From positions 1 through 38,631 of the forward strand of contig NZ_JABSOV010000033.1 in the NCBI RefSeq assembly GCF_013215345.1: a DNA stretch of 38,631 nt. The letters are read 5' to 3'. The notes below the pieces were generated by a model, which was not told the DNA's origin, made no database searches, and was given only the letters and a program-made list of their open reading frames with translations. Position numbers and translations under genes: made by a program. Source of the DNA: Colwellia sp. Lineage in GTDB: Bacteria; Pseudomonadota; Gammaproteobacteria; Enterobacterales; Alteromonadaceae. Shown piece after piece: positions 18,069 to 25,601 of the stretch (positions are counted from its first letter, which is position 1; each line of letters begins with the position of its first letter).

Positions 18069-18162
18069 CGGCTATGCTTGGACGGGATTTATTTTCACCC
18101 GCAAGTTAAATATGCTAATCTGCTGCATCGTTTTTCTTTCCCGCTGATTTTACTGGTTATTC

Positions 18163-19794
18163 ATGAAGTATTTATTATTACCTGCTGTAGTTCTTTTAGC
18201 TGGCTGTCAAAGCCTCTCCCAAAGTGATAACGCCGACAGTGACTCCGGTGCTAACACGCATATTGAAACTGCCAATGCCGTTGAAATCCATCAAGCGCTA
18301 TTAGCCGATGAAAGCATTGATGTGACCCACCCAATTGCTGATGTAGAGTTCTCTTTAAAAGATAAAGAATCCCTTGCCAAGAATGATATTTGGCCACGAA
18401 TTCAAAGTCAACTTACTTTTGATATTCCAGAAGAAAAGCGCCTTATAGCCCAGCGTAATTGGTATGCTAAACATCCAAGTTACCTGAAGCGTGTCGCTAA
18501 ACGCGCTGAGCCATTTCTTTATTATATTGTTGAAGAATTAGAAAAAAATGACATGCCCATTGAACTGGCGTTGTTACCTGTAGTTGAGAGCGCCTTTGAC
18601 CCCTTTGCCTATTCTCACGGTCGCGCTTCAGGCATGTGGCAATTTGTCCCTGCCACGGGTGAACGCTTTGGCATGAAGCAAAACTGGTGGTATGACGGCC
18701 GAAGAGATATCGTTGCCTCAACCGAAGGTGCCATAAAATACCTTAAATATTTAAATAAATTTTTCGATGGCGACTGGATGTTAGCACTTGCAGCTTATAA
18801 TTCAGGTGAAGGTCGAGTAAGAAATGCGGTTAGGAAAAATAAACGCTTAGGTAAACCTACCGATTTTTGGTCACTAGATTTACCTAAAGAAACCCGTGCT
18901 TATGTACCTAAATTATTAGCACTAGCCGATATTATAAAGCGCCCTGAAGATTTTAATTTAACACTTTACTCTATTGATAATAAAAGTGTTTTGAGTCTAG
19001 TCGATATTAAATCACAACTTGATTTAGCGAAAGCAGCAACCTTAGCCGGTTTATCATTAGCCGAGCTACAACGCTTAAACCCTGGCTTTAATCGTTGGGC
19101 AACCGATCCTGATGGCCCTCACCGCTTATTGTTACCTACACATACGGTAGAAAAATTTCAGCTAGGCTTAAGTAAGCTCAGTAAAAACGACCGTTTAGCA
19201 TGGCAACGTTATAAAATTAAAAGCGGTGATAATTTAGGTGTTATCGCTAATAAATTTAATACCCGTGTTGATTTAATCCAGCAAGTTAACAACATCAAAG
19301 GTAATCAAATTCGTGCGGGTAAACACTTGCTTATCCCGGTAGCAGCGAAGTCACTCGACAGCTATGTTTTTTCGCAAGAGCAACGCATAGCCAAAAAACA
19401 AAGTAGACCGGGAAAAGGTATAAAAGTTACTCACACGGTAAAATCAGGTGATAACCTTTGGGACATAGGTCGTAAATATAAGGTCAATGGCAAAAGTATT
19501 GCTAAGTGGAACGGCTTTGCCCCAAGAGATACCTTAAAACTAGGTCAAAAACTCGTGATTTGGCAAAAGAATACCGCTAGCTATGCCAAGAGTAAAACTG
19601 GTAATAGGGTAGAAAATGCCATAATACGTAATATTACTTATAAGGTACGCCGTGGTGACTCTTTTGCTCGTATAGCAGATAAGTTTAATGTCCGTATCAG
19701 TGATATTGAACGCTGGAATAACCTTGATAGAAGTAAGTATTTACAACCTGGACAAAGATTAAAACTGTCGGTAGATGTTACCAATAATATTTAG
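18163..19794 (+). CDS. mltD: Membrane-bound lytic murein transglycosylase D
   Basis: 543 residues. The lipoprotein signal has lipobox LLAGC (Cys15). The SLT catalytic domain (about 115-235) contains LLPVVESAFDP with catalytic Glu142, then GRASGMWQFVPATGERFGM and LALAAYNSGEGRV. Three LysM peptidoglycan-binding repeats follow at about 349-392, 424-467 and 492-535, each opening with a K/R-SGDN or RRGDS turn. It cleaves glycan strands with formation of 1,6-anhydro-MurNAc ends and is anchored in the outer membrane. Three LysM units is within the range for the family (E. coli has two). A strong terminator follows. Confidence 0.95.
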   Translation: MKYLLLPAVVLLAGCQSLSQSDNADSDSGANTHIETANAVEIHQALLADESIDVTHPIADVEFSLKDKESLAKNDIWPRIQSQLTFDIPEEKRLIAQRNWYAKHPSYLKRVAKRAEPFLYYIVEELEKNDMPIELALLPVVESAFDPFAYSHGRASGMWQFVPATGERFGMKQNWWYDGRRDIVASTEGAIKYLKYLNKFFDGDWMLALAAYNSGEGRVRNAVRKNKRLGKPTDFWSLDLPKETRAYVPKLLALADIIKRPEDFNLTLYSIDNKSVLSLVDIKSQLDLAKAATLAGLSLAELQRLNPGFNRWATDPDGPHRLLLPTHTVEKFQLGLSKLSKNDRLAWQRYKIKSGDNLGVIANKFNTRVDLIQQVNNIKGNQIRAGKHLLIPVAAKSLDSYVFSQEQRIAKKQSRPGKGIKVTHTVKSGDNLWDIGRKYKVNGKSIAKWNGFAPRDTLKLGQKLVIWQKNTASYAKSKTGNRVENAIIRNITYKVRRGDSFARIADKFNVRISDIERWNNLDRSKYLQPGQRLKLSVDVTNNI

Positions 19795-19815
19795 GGCGGG
19801 ACAGAGTCTATCTTC

Positions 19816-19845
19816 AAAAAAGCGAGCTATGTAGCTCGCTTTTTT
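19816..19845 (+). terminator. Rho-independent terminator of mltD
   Basis: Stem AGCGAGCTA / TAGCTCGCT with a 2-nt loop (TG). The A-run before it and the T-run after it extend the pairing, and it may work in both directions. Confidence 0.92.
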
Positions 19846-19929
19846 CTTATGATTTTTTTTAGTGCTTTTAGTGAAATTAAAAAATATTCATTATCAATGC
19901 AAAAGATAAACCCTACAGAGTAAAGTAAA

Positions 19930-20442
19930 CTATAACCGCTGGCTGGTAAAATCGACAAAAAATGTTTGAGTTTGTCCTGATATATCAGCGGTAATCCACA
20001 AACGCCACACCATCTGTTCATCACTACAACTGGCTAATAAGCTTTGCGCTAAGTAAACACCATCTTTGCCTGATTGTTCAAAAAAAACCGGCACCTTGCC
20101 CATAAACATATCCTTACCTTCTAGATAAGCAGTTATGTTAGTGGTGTTTTTCTTAGTAATTTGTTCCGATTGAGGTGATTCAGTTAATTCGATTAACTCT
20201 ACTAATTCAATGAAAAAAGGTAATTCAGTTTTAACCTTATCTGATAAATATTGTTGCGAAAATTTAATACTAAAATTAGCAAGCTTGGTATTAACTTGGC
20301 ATTGACTCTGACTGGCAATACACAATGGGACTAAGGGCTTTAGAGTATTAGCTGAGTCCTGTTCACTTACTGGCTTGCAAGCGCTAATGAGTAATAAAAA
20401 ACCGACAAGGGGAAGTTGTTTTAGCACGTTAAAGCCTACCAT
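19930..20442 (-). CDS. Unrecognised small lipoprotein divergent from the cco operon
   Basis: 170 residues. The N-terminus LKQLPLVGFLLLISACKP is a lipoprotein signal with lipobox-like ISAC (Cys22). The mature part contains a Cys pair (LCIASQSQCQV), a beta-rich middle (MFMGKVPVFFEQSGKDGVYLA) and LASCSDEQMVWRLWITADI near the end. I do not recognise the family. The pattern of a short beta domain with an aromatic-rich end faintly recalls FixH-like proteins, and the gene sits next to ccoN, so a role in cbb3 biogenesis or copper handling is possible but speculative. A periplasm-facing lipoprotein is the only firm statement. Translation starts near 20442, at MVGFNVLKQ or a few codons inside. Confidence 0.7.
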   Translation of the reverse strand: MVGFNVLKQLPLVGFLLLISACKPVSEQDSANTLKPLVPLCIASQSQCQVNTKLANFSIKFSQQYLSDKVKTELPFFIELVELIELTESPQSEQITKKNTTNITAYLEGKDMFMGKVPVFFEQSGKDGVYLAQSLLASCSDEQMVWRLWITADISGQTQTFFVDFTSQRL

Positions 20443-20954
20443 TTATGACAAAGTAGTTATTATCCACTAACGCCAGTAAACTAGCCACTATTAGTCTTAG
20501 TTAACCAAAATACGGCTATAAGCCAATGATCCCGGCTAGTGAAACGGTAAAGCGAACGCTTTGAGGGCATACTCCTTATTATTATGTTGACTGCGATAAT
20601 TCTTCAAAGCATAACATGGTCAGTTTTTTAGATTTTCGTCGTAAAAACTCAAGCCTACTGTTATAAAAACCTAAAATAACAACTCACTAGCCTCAACCTT
20701 ATTGACCATAGACAGTTTAAAACAACTTGCTAAGAGCTAATTAACCATTAGCAATCATCTAGCTAACAACTAAATAGCCTTGCACTTTTAATTTACTGAA
20801 AAACGTCTATAAATAAGGTTACGGCTGTGCATTGTAATTTTTGTTCATTAATAAAAAGTAATCAGCACTGAATGTTTTCTAACCCATTGAGATACTTTTG
20901 TCTTTTTATTGTTCAGTTAATATCCACACATAATTTAGGTGTAATTATCTTTTG
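20443..20954. other. Long intergenic region upstream of the cco promoter
   Basis: About 500 bp without a convincing coding frame. It contains a small palindrome AAAGCGAACGCTTT at 20549-20562 and otherwise AT-rich DNA. The lipoprotein promoter must lie near 20450-20600, but I cannot pick one. A small RNA here cannot be excluded. Confidence 0.5.
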
Positions 20955-20968
20955 TTGATCTACATCAA
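20955..20968. promoter_or_regulatory. Consensus FNR box for ccoNOQP
   Basis: TTGAT-CTAC-ATCAA matches the FNR consensus TTGAT-N4-ATCAA at every fixed base. A plausible -10 (TTATAT/TATATC, 20993-20999) would put the site near -41.5, as in class II activation. The FNR gene lies about 8 kb downstream in the same block. Confidence 0.88.
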
Positions 20969-21028
20969 ATTTAAACGCGCATAGTTGTTGATTTATATCC
21001 TCCCCAAGGGGTAAAATTGCCGGGATTT

Positions 21029-21056
21029 TGACACATCTGCTTACAGCAGGGTGTCA
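21029..21056 (+). repeat. Leader hairpin before ccoN
   Basis: TGACAC / GTGTCA outer arms and CTGC / GCAG inner arms with loop TTACA form a stable hairpin in the ~180-nt ccoN leader. A palindrome CCCCAAGGGG (21002-21011) lies just before it, near the expected transcription start. Confidence 0.55.
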
Positions 21057-21187
21057 TATCTCACGGCTCAATGAGCAAACACACAGAGTTAGTATAACTT
21101 GTGTCCTATATCTAAGGCTTTTTTAACATTTAGATATTACAGCAAGAAGTACTTTCTGATTAATAATAACACTGCGGAATTCTTAAC

Positions 21188-22612
21188 ATGACCACAAGTA
21201 ATACGTCAGCAGTAGACTACAACTTCGATGTTGTACGTCAGTTTACTGTAATGACTGTAATCTGGGGAATCGTTGGTACACTTGTAGGTGTACTTATCGC
21301 GGGACAATTAATTTGGCCTGCGTTAAACTTTGATACACCTTGGTTAACCTACTCCCGTCTTCGTCCACTTCATACTAATGCTGTAATTTTTGCTTTTGGT
21401 ACAAGTGCTTTATTTGCCTCATCTTATTACATTGTACAACGTACCTGCCAAACACGACTGTTTGGCGGTAAGTTAGCGGCTTTTACCTTCTGGGGCTGGC
21501 AAGCAGTTATTGTAGCCGCAGTCATAACCTTACCTTTAGGTTATACCTCTACAAAAGAATACGCTGAGCTAGAATGGCCAATTGATATTCTCATAGCTGT
21601 GGTTTGGATTTGTTATGCCATTGTTTTCTTTGGTACCTTAATTAAGCGTAAAGTTTCGCATATTTACGTTGCCAACTGGTTCTTTGGTGCCTTTATTCTC
21701 GTTATTGCGGTTTTGCATATTGGTAACAGTATGGCGATACCTATTTCAGCAATGAAATCCTACTCTATATATTCTGGTGCTATCGATGCCATGATGCAGT
21801 GGTGGTATGGACATAATGCCGTTGGTTTCTTATTGACTGCTGGTTTCTTAGGTATGATGTATTACTTCGTGCCTAAACAAGCAGAGCGCCCAGTCTATTC
21901 TTATCGTTTATCCATTGTACATTTTTGGGCCTTAATCTCTCTTTATATTTGGGCCGGCCCTCATCACTTACATTACACGGCATTACCTGACTGGGTACAG
22001 ACCGTTGGTATGACCATGTCTATCGTATTATTCCTGCCTTCATGGGGTGGTATGATCAACGGTATAATGACTCTTTCTGGTGCTTGGCATAAACTTCGTA
22101 CTGACCCTATTTTACGTTTCTTAATTGTTTCTTTATCTTTCTACGGTATGTCTACCTTTGAAGGCCCAATGATGGCAATTAAATCAGTAAATGCTCTATC
22201 TCATTATACTGACTGGACTATTGGCCACGTTCATTCTGGTGCCCTAGGTTGGGTTGCCATGATATCAATTGGTGCTATGTACCATTTAATCCCAGTATTA
22301 TTCAATCAGGGCCGTATGTTCAGCATTCGTCTGATTAACGTACATTTCTGGTTACACACTTCAGGCGTTGTACTGTATATCGTAGCGATGTGGATTTCAG
22401 GTGTCATGCAAGGGTTAATGTGGAGAGCTGTAAACAGTGACGGTACGTTAACGTACAGTTTTGTTGAGAGTTTAACCGCATCTTACCCCTTCTATTTTAT
22501 GCGTTTCATCGGTGGGATTTTGGTCGTTGCTGGTTTCATATTAATGGCCTACAACATGTTTAAAACTATTTATGCGAAAGACGGAAGTCTTAAGCCTATT
22601 GAAGCAGAATAA
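21188..22612 (+). CDS. ccoN: cbb3-type cytochrome c oxidase subunit I
   Basis: 474 residues with 12 transmembrane helices, the catalytic heme-copper subunit. Conserved ligands are visible: LRPLHTNAV (His62, low-spin heme), [10 protein letters not shown] (His209, CuB), the pair WAGPHHLHY (His259, His260) and GHVHSGALG (His347, His349, hemes b3 and b). The Tyr in SLYIWAG (about 253) is positioned as the cross-linked tyrosine of C-type oxidases. It reduces O2 at low oxygen tension with proton pumping. It is the first gene of ccoNOQP, with the start 220 bp after the FNR box. The gap to ccoO is 11 bp. Confidence 0.97.
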   Translation: MTTSNTSAVDYNFDVVRQFTVMTVIWGIVGTLVGVLIAGQLIWPALNFDTPWLTYSRLRPLHTNAVIFAFGTSALFASSYYIVQRTCQTRLFGGKLAAFTFWGWQAVIVAAVITLPLGYTSTKEYAELEWPIDILIAVVWICYAIVFFGTLIKRKVSHIYVANWFFGAFILVIAVLHIGNSMAIPISAMKSYSIYSGAIDAMMQWWYGHNAVGFLLTAGFLGMMYYFVPKQAERPVYSYRLSIVHFWALISLYIWAGPHHLHYTALPDWVQTVGMTMSIVLFLPSWGGMINGIMTLSGAWHKLRTDPILRFLIVSLSFYGMSTFEGPMMAIKSVNALSHYTDWTIGHVHSGALGWVAMISIGAMYHLIPVLFNQGRMFSIRLINVHFWLHTSGVVLYIVAMWISGVMQGLMWRAVNSDGTLTYSFVESLTASYPFYFMRFIGGILVVAGFILMAYNMFKTIYAKDGSLKPIEAE

Positions 22613-22623
22613 GGAGAACAGAC

Positions 22624-23268
22624 ATGAAAAATGCACATGAAAAAGTTGAAAAAAACGTTGGCTTGTTCTTCTTGTTTACTGTCTTTGCGATCAGCATCGG
22701 TGGTTTAGTTGAAATTACGCCGTTATTCTTCCAAAAAGAATTGGCCCAACCGGTTGATAATTTAAAACCTTATACTGCCCTGCAAATGGAAGGACGTGAC
22801 GTTTATATTCGTGAGGGTTGTCACGTATGTCATAGCCAAATGATCCGTCCATTTAGAGCAGAAACAGAACGTTACGGTCACTATAGTGTTGCCGGTGAAC
22901 ACGTTTGGGAACATCCATTTTTATGGGGTTCGAAACGTACTGGACCTGATTTAGCCCGTGTTGGTGGTCGTTACAGTGACGATTGGCACCTGGCTCATTT
23001 ATTGGACCCTCGCTCGGTTGTACCTGAATCTAATATGCCCGCTTTTAAATGGCTAGCTGAAAACACCCTCGACGGTGAACTTACCAGGAAAAAGCTGGAA
23101 ACATTCAATTGGTTAACAAGAAATCGTAGCCATAAAGATGAAGATGGTAACCGTATTAAGCTTTATTCTGATGAAACACTTGCCGCTGCTAAAGACGCAG
23201 TCAAGGGTAAAACAGAGATGGATGCCTTGATTGCTTATTTGCAATCCCTTGGCCATGCGTTGAAGTAA
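22624..23268 (+). CDS. ccoO: cbb3-type cytochrome c oxidase subunit II (monohaem cytochrome c)
   Basis: 214 residues. One N-terminal membrane anchor (about 12-35) is followed by a periplasmic cytochrome c domain with the haem motif CHVCH (66-70) in [17 protein letters not shown], and an axial Met in ESNMPAF (about 138). The segment [36 protein letters not shown] is strongly conserved in CcoO. It carries electrons from CcoP to CcoN. AAGGAG precedes the ATG. The length is typical. Confidence 0.97.
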   Translation: MKNAHEKVEKNVGLFFLFTVFAISIGGLVEITPLFFQKELAQPVDNLKPYTALQMEGRDVYIREGCHVCHSQMIRPFRAETERYGHYSVAGEHVWEHPFLWGSKRTGPDLARVGGRYSDDWHLAHLLDPRSVVPESNMPAFKWLAENTLDGELTRKKLETFNWLTRNRSHKDEDGNRIKLYSDETLAAAKDAVKGKTEMDALIAYLQSLGHALK

Positions 23269-23279
23269 CCGGAGTGATC

Positions 23280-23483
23280 ATGGATTACGGAACACTTAGA
23301 GGGCTTGTTGCCCTCCTTATATTGGCCTTGTTTGTTATTATTGTCATGTGGTCTTATTCAAAAAAACGGAGTGCTGCATTTGATGATATTGCTAACTCTA
23401 TTTTTGAAGAAGATGAACTAAACAAGCAAACAAAACAAAGCCATATTGATACAAACAACAAGCAGGAGACTAATAATGTCTAG
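23280..23483 (+). CDS. ccoQ: cbb3-type oxidase small subunit CcoQ/FixQ
   Basis: 67 residues: one transmembrane helix (about 6-25) followed by WSYSKKRSAAFDDIANSIFEEDE, the typical CcoQ tail. In other bacteria CcoQ stabilises the assembled oxidase. GGAG five nt upstream supports the ATG at 23280; a GTG two codons earlier is in frame but less likely. Its last 8 nt overlap the start of ccoP. Confidence 0.92.
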   Translation: MDYGTLRGLVALLILALFVIIVMWSYSKKRSAAFDDIANSIFEEDELNKQTKQSHIDTNNKQETNNV

Positions 23484-24447
23484 CTTCTGGAATATATGGG
23501 TTTGGGTGCTTACTCTGGGCTCACTCGTAGGTTGCTTTCTATTACTACGCTGGTGTTTAAATGACCACACTGGCGTTGAAGAAGGTGAGTCTATGGGGCA
23601 CTCCTTCGATGGTATAGAAGAATTAAATAATCCACTACCAAAATGGTGGAGCACATTTTTCTTGTTAACCATTATTTGGGCATTTGGTTATCTTGCACTT
23701 TATGGTTTAGGTAGCTGGGGTGGACTTTTAGGTTGGAAAAGCTCGAACCAAGGTATACTAAACCTCGCTGAATCAAAAGCCAAAACAGCAGCGTCTTTAA
23801 CTGAAGGCTCTAACTTTTTAGTTCAATATGACCGCGAAGTAGCTGCTGCCGATACTAAATATGGTCCTATTTTCGATGCTTACGCTGCGCGTAGTATTGA
23901 AGATTTAGCTACGGATGAGAAAGCATTAAAAGTAGGCCAACGCTTATTTATTCAAAATTGTTCTCAATGTCATGGTTCTGATGCCCGCGGTACAACAGGC
24001 TTCCCTAACCTAACCGATAACGATTGGTTATATGGTGGTAGTCCTGAAACCATTAAAGAAACTATTATGCATGGTCGTATAGCATCAGGCATGATGGCTT
24101 GGGAAGGCGCATTAGGCGGCGAGCAAGGTGTTAAAGAAGTTGCCGCTTACGTTATCAGCTTAAGTGGTCGTTCTGTTGACCCTGTGTTAGCGAAAGCAGG
24201 TAAAGGTAAGTTTGCCTTGTGTGCTGGTTGTCATGGCTCTGAGGGTCAAGGTAGCTTAGCGTTAGGTTTACCCATGGGCGCACCTAACTTAAGTGATAAC
24301 ATCTGGTTATATGGTGGTTCAAAACGTGTAATTGAAGAGTCTATTCGTTATGGTCGTGCTGGTGTTATGCCGCCATGGAAAGACATTCTAGGTGAAGAAA
24401 AGGTTCACCTAATTAGTGCTTATGTTTATAGTCTTTCTCAAGATTAA
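23476..24447 (+). CDS. ccoP: cbb3-type cytochrome c oxidase subunit III (dihaem cytochrome c)
   Basis: 323 residues from the ATG at 23476, which has AGGAG 8 nt upstream. An upstream in-frame ATG at 23446 lies inside ccoQ and adds ten unconserved residues. There are two N-terminal membrane helices (about 5-25 and 57-78), then two cytochrome c domains with CSQCH (162-166) and CAGCH (249-253). Axial Met candidates lie in GRIASGMMAWE and GRAGVMPPWKD. The conserved LYGLGSWGG after helix 2 is typical of proteobacterial CcoP. It accepts electrons from soluble or membrane cytochromes c and passes them to CcoO. It is the last gene before the REP-like element and terminator. Confidence 0.96.
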   Translation: MSSFWNIWVWVLTLGSLVGCFLLLRWCLNDHTGVEEGESMGHSFDGIEELNNPLPKWWSTFFLLTIIWAFGYLALYGLGSWGGLLGWKSSNQGILNLAESKAKTAASLTEGSNFLVQYDREVAAADTKYGPIFDAYAARSIEDLATDEKALKVGQRLFIQNCSQCHGSDARGTTGFPNLTDNDWLYGGSPETIKETIMHGRIASGMMAWEGALGGEQGVKEVAAYVISLSGRSVDPVLAKAGKGKFALCAGCHGSEGQGSLALGLPMGAPNLSDNIWLYGGSKRVIEESIRYGRAGVMPPWKDILGEEKVHLISAYVYSLSQD

Positions 24448-24466
24448 TAACTCACATCGCTGATAT

Positions 24467-24561
24467 TGAACGGTAGCTCACAGTCATCATGACAATGTGC
24501 ATCCTGCATTGTCTAGTAAGCTACATCCGTGTAGCATCATGTGATCGCGAAGTACCGTTCA
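24467..24561. repeat. REP/BIME-like multi-hairpin element
   Basis: Outer arms TGAACGGTA (24467-24475) and TACCGTTCA (24553-24561) enclose two nested hairpins: GACAATG/CATTGTC (24491-24513) and GCTAC/GTAGC (24520-24535). Small palindromes ATCA/TGAT and GTCAT/ATGAC are also present. The motif CATCCTG/CATCATG/CATCCGTG recurs at regular intervals, giving a cloverleaf-like fold. This architecture is typical of extragenic palindromic repeats downstream of genes. Confidence 0.75.
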
Positions 24562-24571
24562 TCCTGAACAT

Positions 24572-24607
24572 AAACCCTTGGTTACACATTGTAACCAAGG
24601 GTTTTTT
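24572..24607 (+). terminator. Rho-independent terminator of ccoNOQP
   Basis: Perfect 14-bp stem AAACCCTTGGTTAC / GTAACCAAGGGTTT with loop ACATT, followed by TTT. It is strong and separates the oxidase subunits from the assembly genes. Confidence 0.95.
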
Positions 24608-24620
24608 ATGTCTTTTAATA

Positions 24621-24928
24621 ATACCAAGCGGATTAATATATTGGTCAGCTTAGAGCTACATTAGCGAGCTTAAAACAAGCAAAAAGAGTTAAACATAGTT
24701 AGTCTATATTTCATTCCTTTTGTGATGTTATCAGTTTGCTAATGAGCTCCCAAAGGGCGAGTTTAAAAGGCTTACATACCGCGTTATTAATTTTGACAAG
24801 GACGCTACAGGGATGTTGCTTAATAGATAATGCAGGAGCTTATTCTCCTGAATGACCATTCAATCAATGCCTTGCCTCTAAGCCTTTTAGTTCTCGCTAA
24901 GTGAATAATAAATTATTCCGCTTGGTAT
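24621..24928. mobile_element. MITE-like element, 308 bp, with about 32-bp terminal inverted repeats
   Basis: The left end ATACCAAGCGGATTAAT is matched on the opposite strand by the right end (read inward: ATACCAAGCGGAATAAT). The first 12 bases are identical, and the similarity runs to about base 32 with about five differences. A second shared segment TAGCGAG lies further in on both sides. There is no coding frame inside, so it would need a transposase from elsewhere. Target duplications are unclear; only a TA/AT dinucleotide is compatible. It lies between the ccoP terminator and the fixH promoter. Confidence 0.85.
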
Positions 24929-24962
24929 AAGTAGAAAACTAGCTGACAGTTGAGAAAAAAGG

Positions 24963-24968
24963 TATAAT
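24963..24968 (+). promoter_or_regulatory. Candidate -10 box for fixH
   Basis: TATAAT begins 35 bp after the MITE end. The best upstream hexamer, CTGACA (24943-24948), has a short 14-bp spacing. If this is a promoter, the fixH start must be the ATG at 25006, since 24967 lies in the -10 itself. Confidence 0.45.
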
Positions 24969-25005
24969 GTCGCCCCATATTCTACTGTCAAAAATAAGCT
25001 ACTTT

Positions 25006-25500
25006 ATGAAAACCTCTTGGTACCGCGAGCCTTGGGCTTGGTTAGTTTTTATCCTTCCTTTTACTGCTGTTGTAGCAGGTATTGCTACTTACATTATTGC
25101 TAATACTGATGCTGACACCTTAGTGGTAGGCGATTATTATAAAAAAGGCAAAGCTATTAATTTACAGGTCGGTAAAGTAAAAATGGCACAAAAACTGGGA
25201 ATGCGCTTTGCGCTTCAGTTAAAGGGGAATGAATTAATAATCAAACCAACGGGTATTGAAAAAACCTTTCCTTTAATCAATGTTAATTTTTTTCACCCTA
25301 CTCTTGAAGAGAGAGACTTTTATCTAGCATTGACGCCTGATGGCAATGGCCATTTCAGACACCACTTTGAGCAAGAGGTTAGCGGAAAATGGAAGCTGAC
25401 AATAAGTCCTTTTGAAGGTCATTGGAAAATTCAAGACACCATTACTTTGCCACAAAGTGATTTTATCGATTTAATTCCAAACCCGATTAAAGCCCAGTAA
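25006..25500 (+). CDS. fixH: FixH/CcoH family cbb3 oxidase assembly protein
   Basis: 164 residues. MKTSWYREPWAWLVFILP opens directly into a single transmembrane helix (about 10-34), followed by the conserved VVGDYYKKGKAINLQ. A small beta-rich periplasmic domain follows, including NVNFFHPTLEERDFYLALTPDGNGHF and GKWKLTISPFEGHW. FixH works with the CcoI copper pump in cbb3 maturation. I place the start at 25006 because the protein then begins as its homologues do and the more upstream ATG (24967) overlaps a TATAAT. It is the first gene of the assembly operon fixH-ccoI-ccoS-SafE. Confidence 0.87.
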   Translation: MKTSWYREPWAWLVFILPFTAVVAGIATYIIANTDADTLVVGDYYKKGKAINLQVGKVKMAQKLGMRFALQLKGNELIIKPTGIEKTFPLINVNFFHPTLEERDFYLALTPDGNGHFRHHFEQEVSGKWKLTISPFEGHWKIQDTITLPQSDFIDLIPNPIKAQ

Positions 25501-25547
25501 AGCCTCAACGAGTTAGACTCCTCTATACATATCGACATTGAATTATT

Positions 25548-25573
25548 ATAGTGAGCACGTTATCGCTCACTAT
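25548..25573 (+). repeat. Hairpin between fixH and ccoI
   Basis: ATAGTGAGC / GCTCACTAT, a perfect 9-bp stem with an 8-nt loop, followed only by TTATTCC. It could be a weak attenuator or a processing/stability element tuning ccoI relative to fixH. Confidence 0.55.
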
Positions 25574-25601
25574 TTATTCCCAGATCTTAAGAAAGTAAGC
25601 C

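Noticed and set aside
24621-24928. Autonomous insertion sequence
   Set aside because: No transposase frame exists between the inverted repeats, so only a non-autonomous element is supported.
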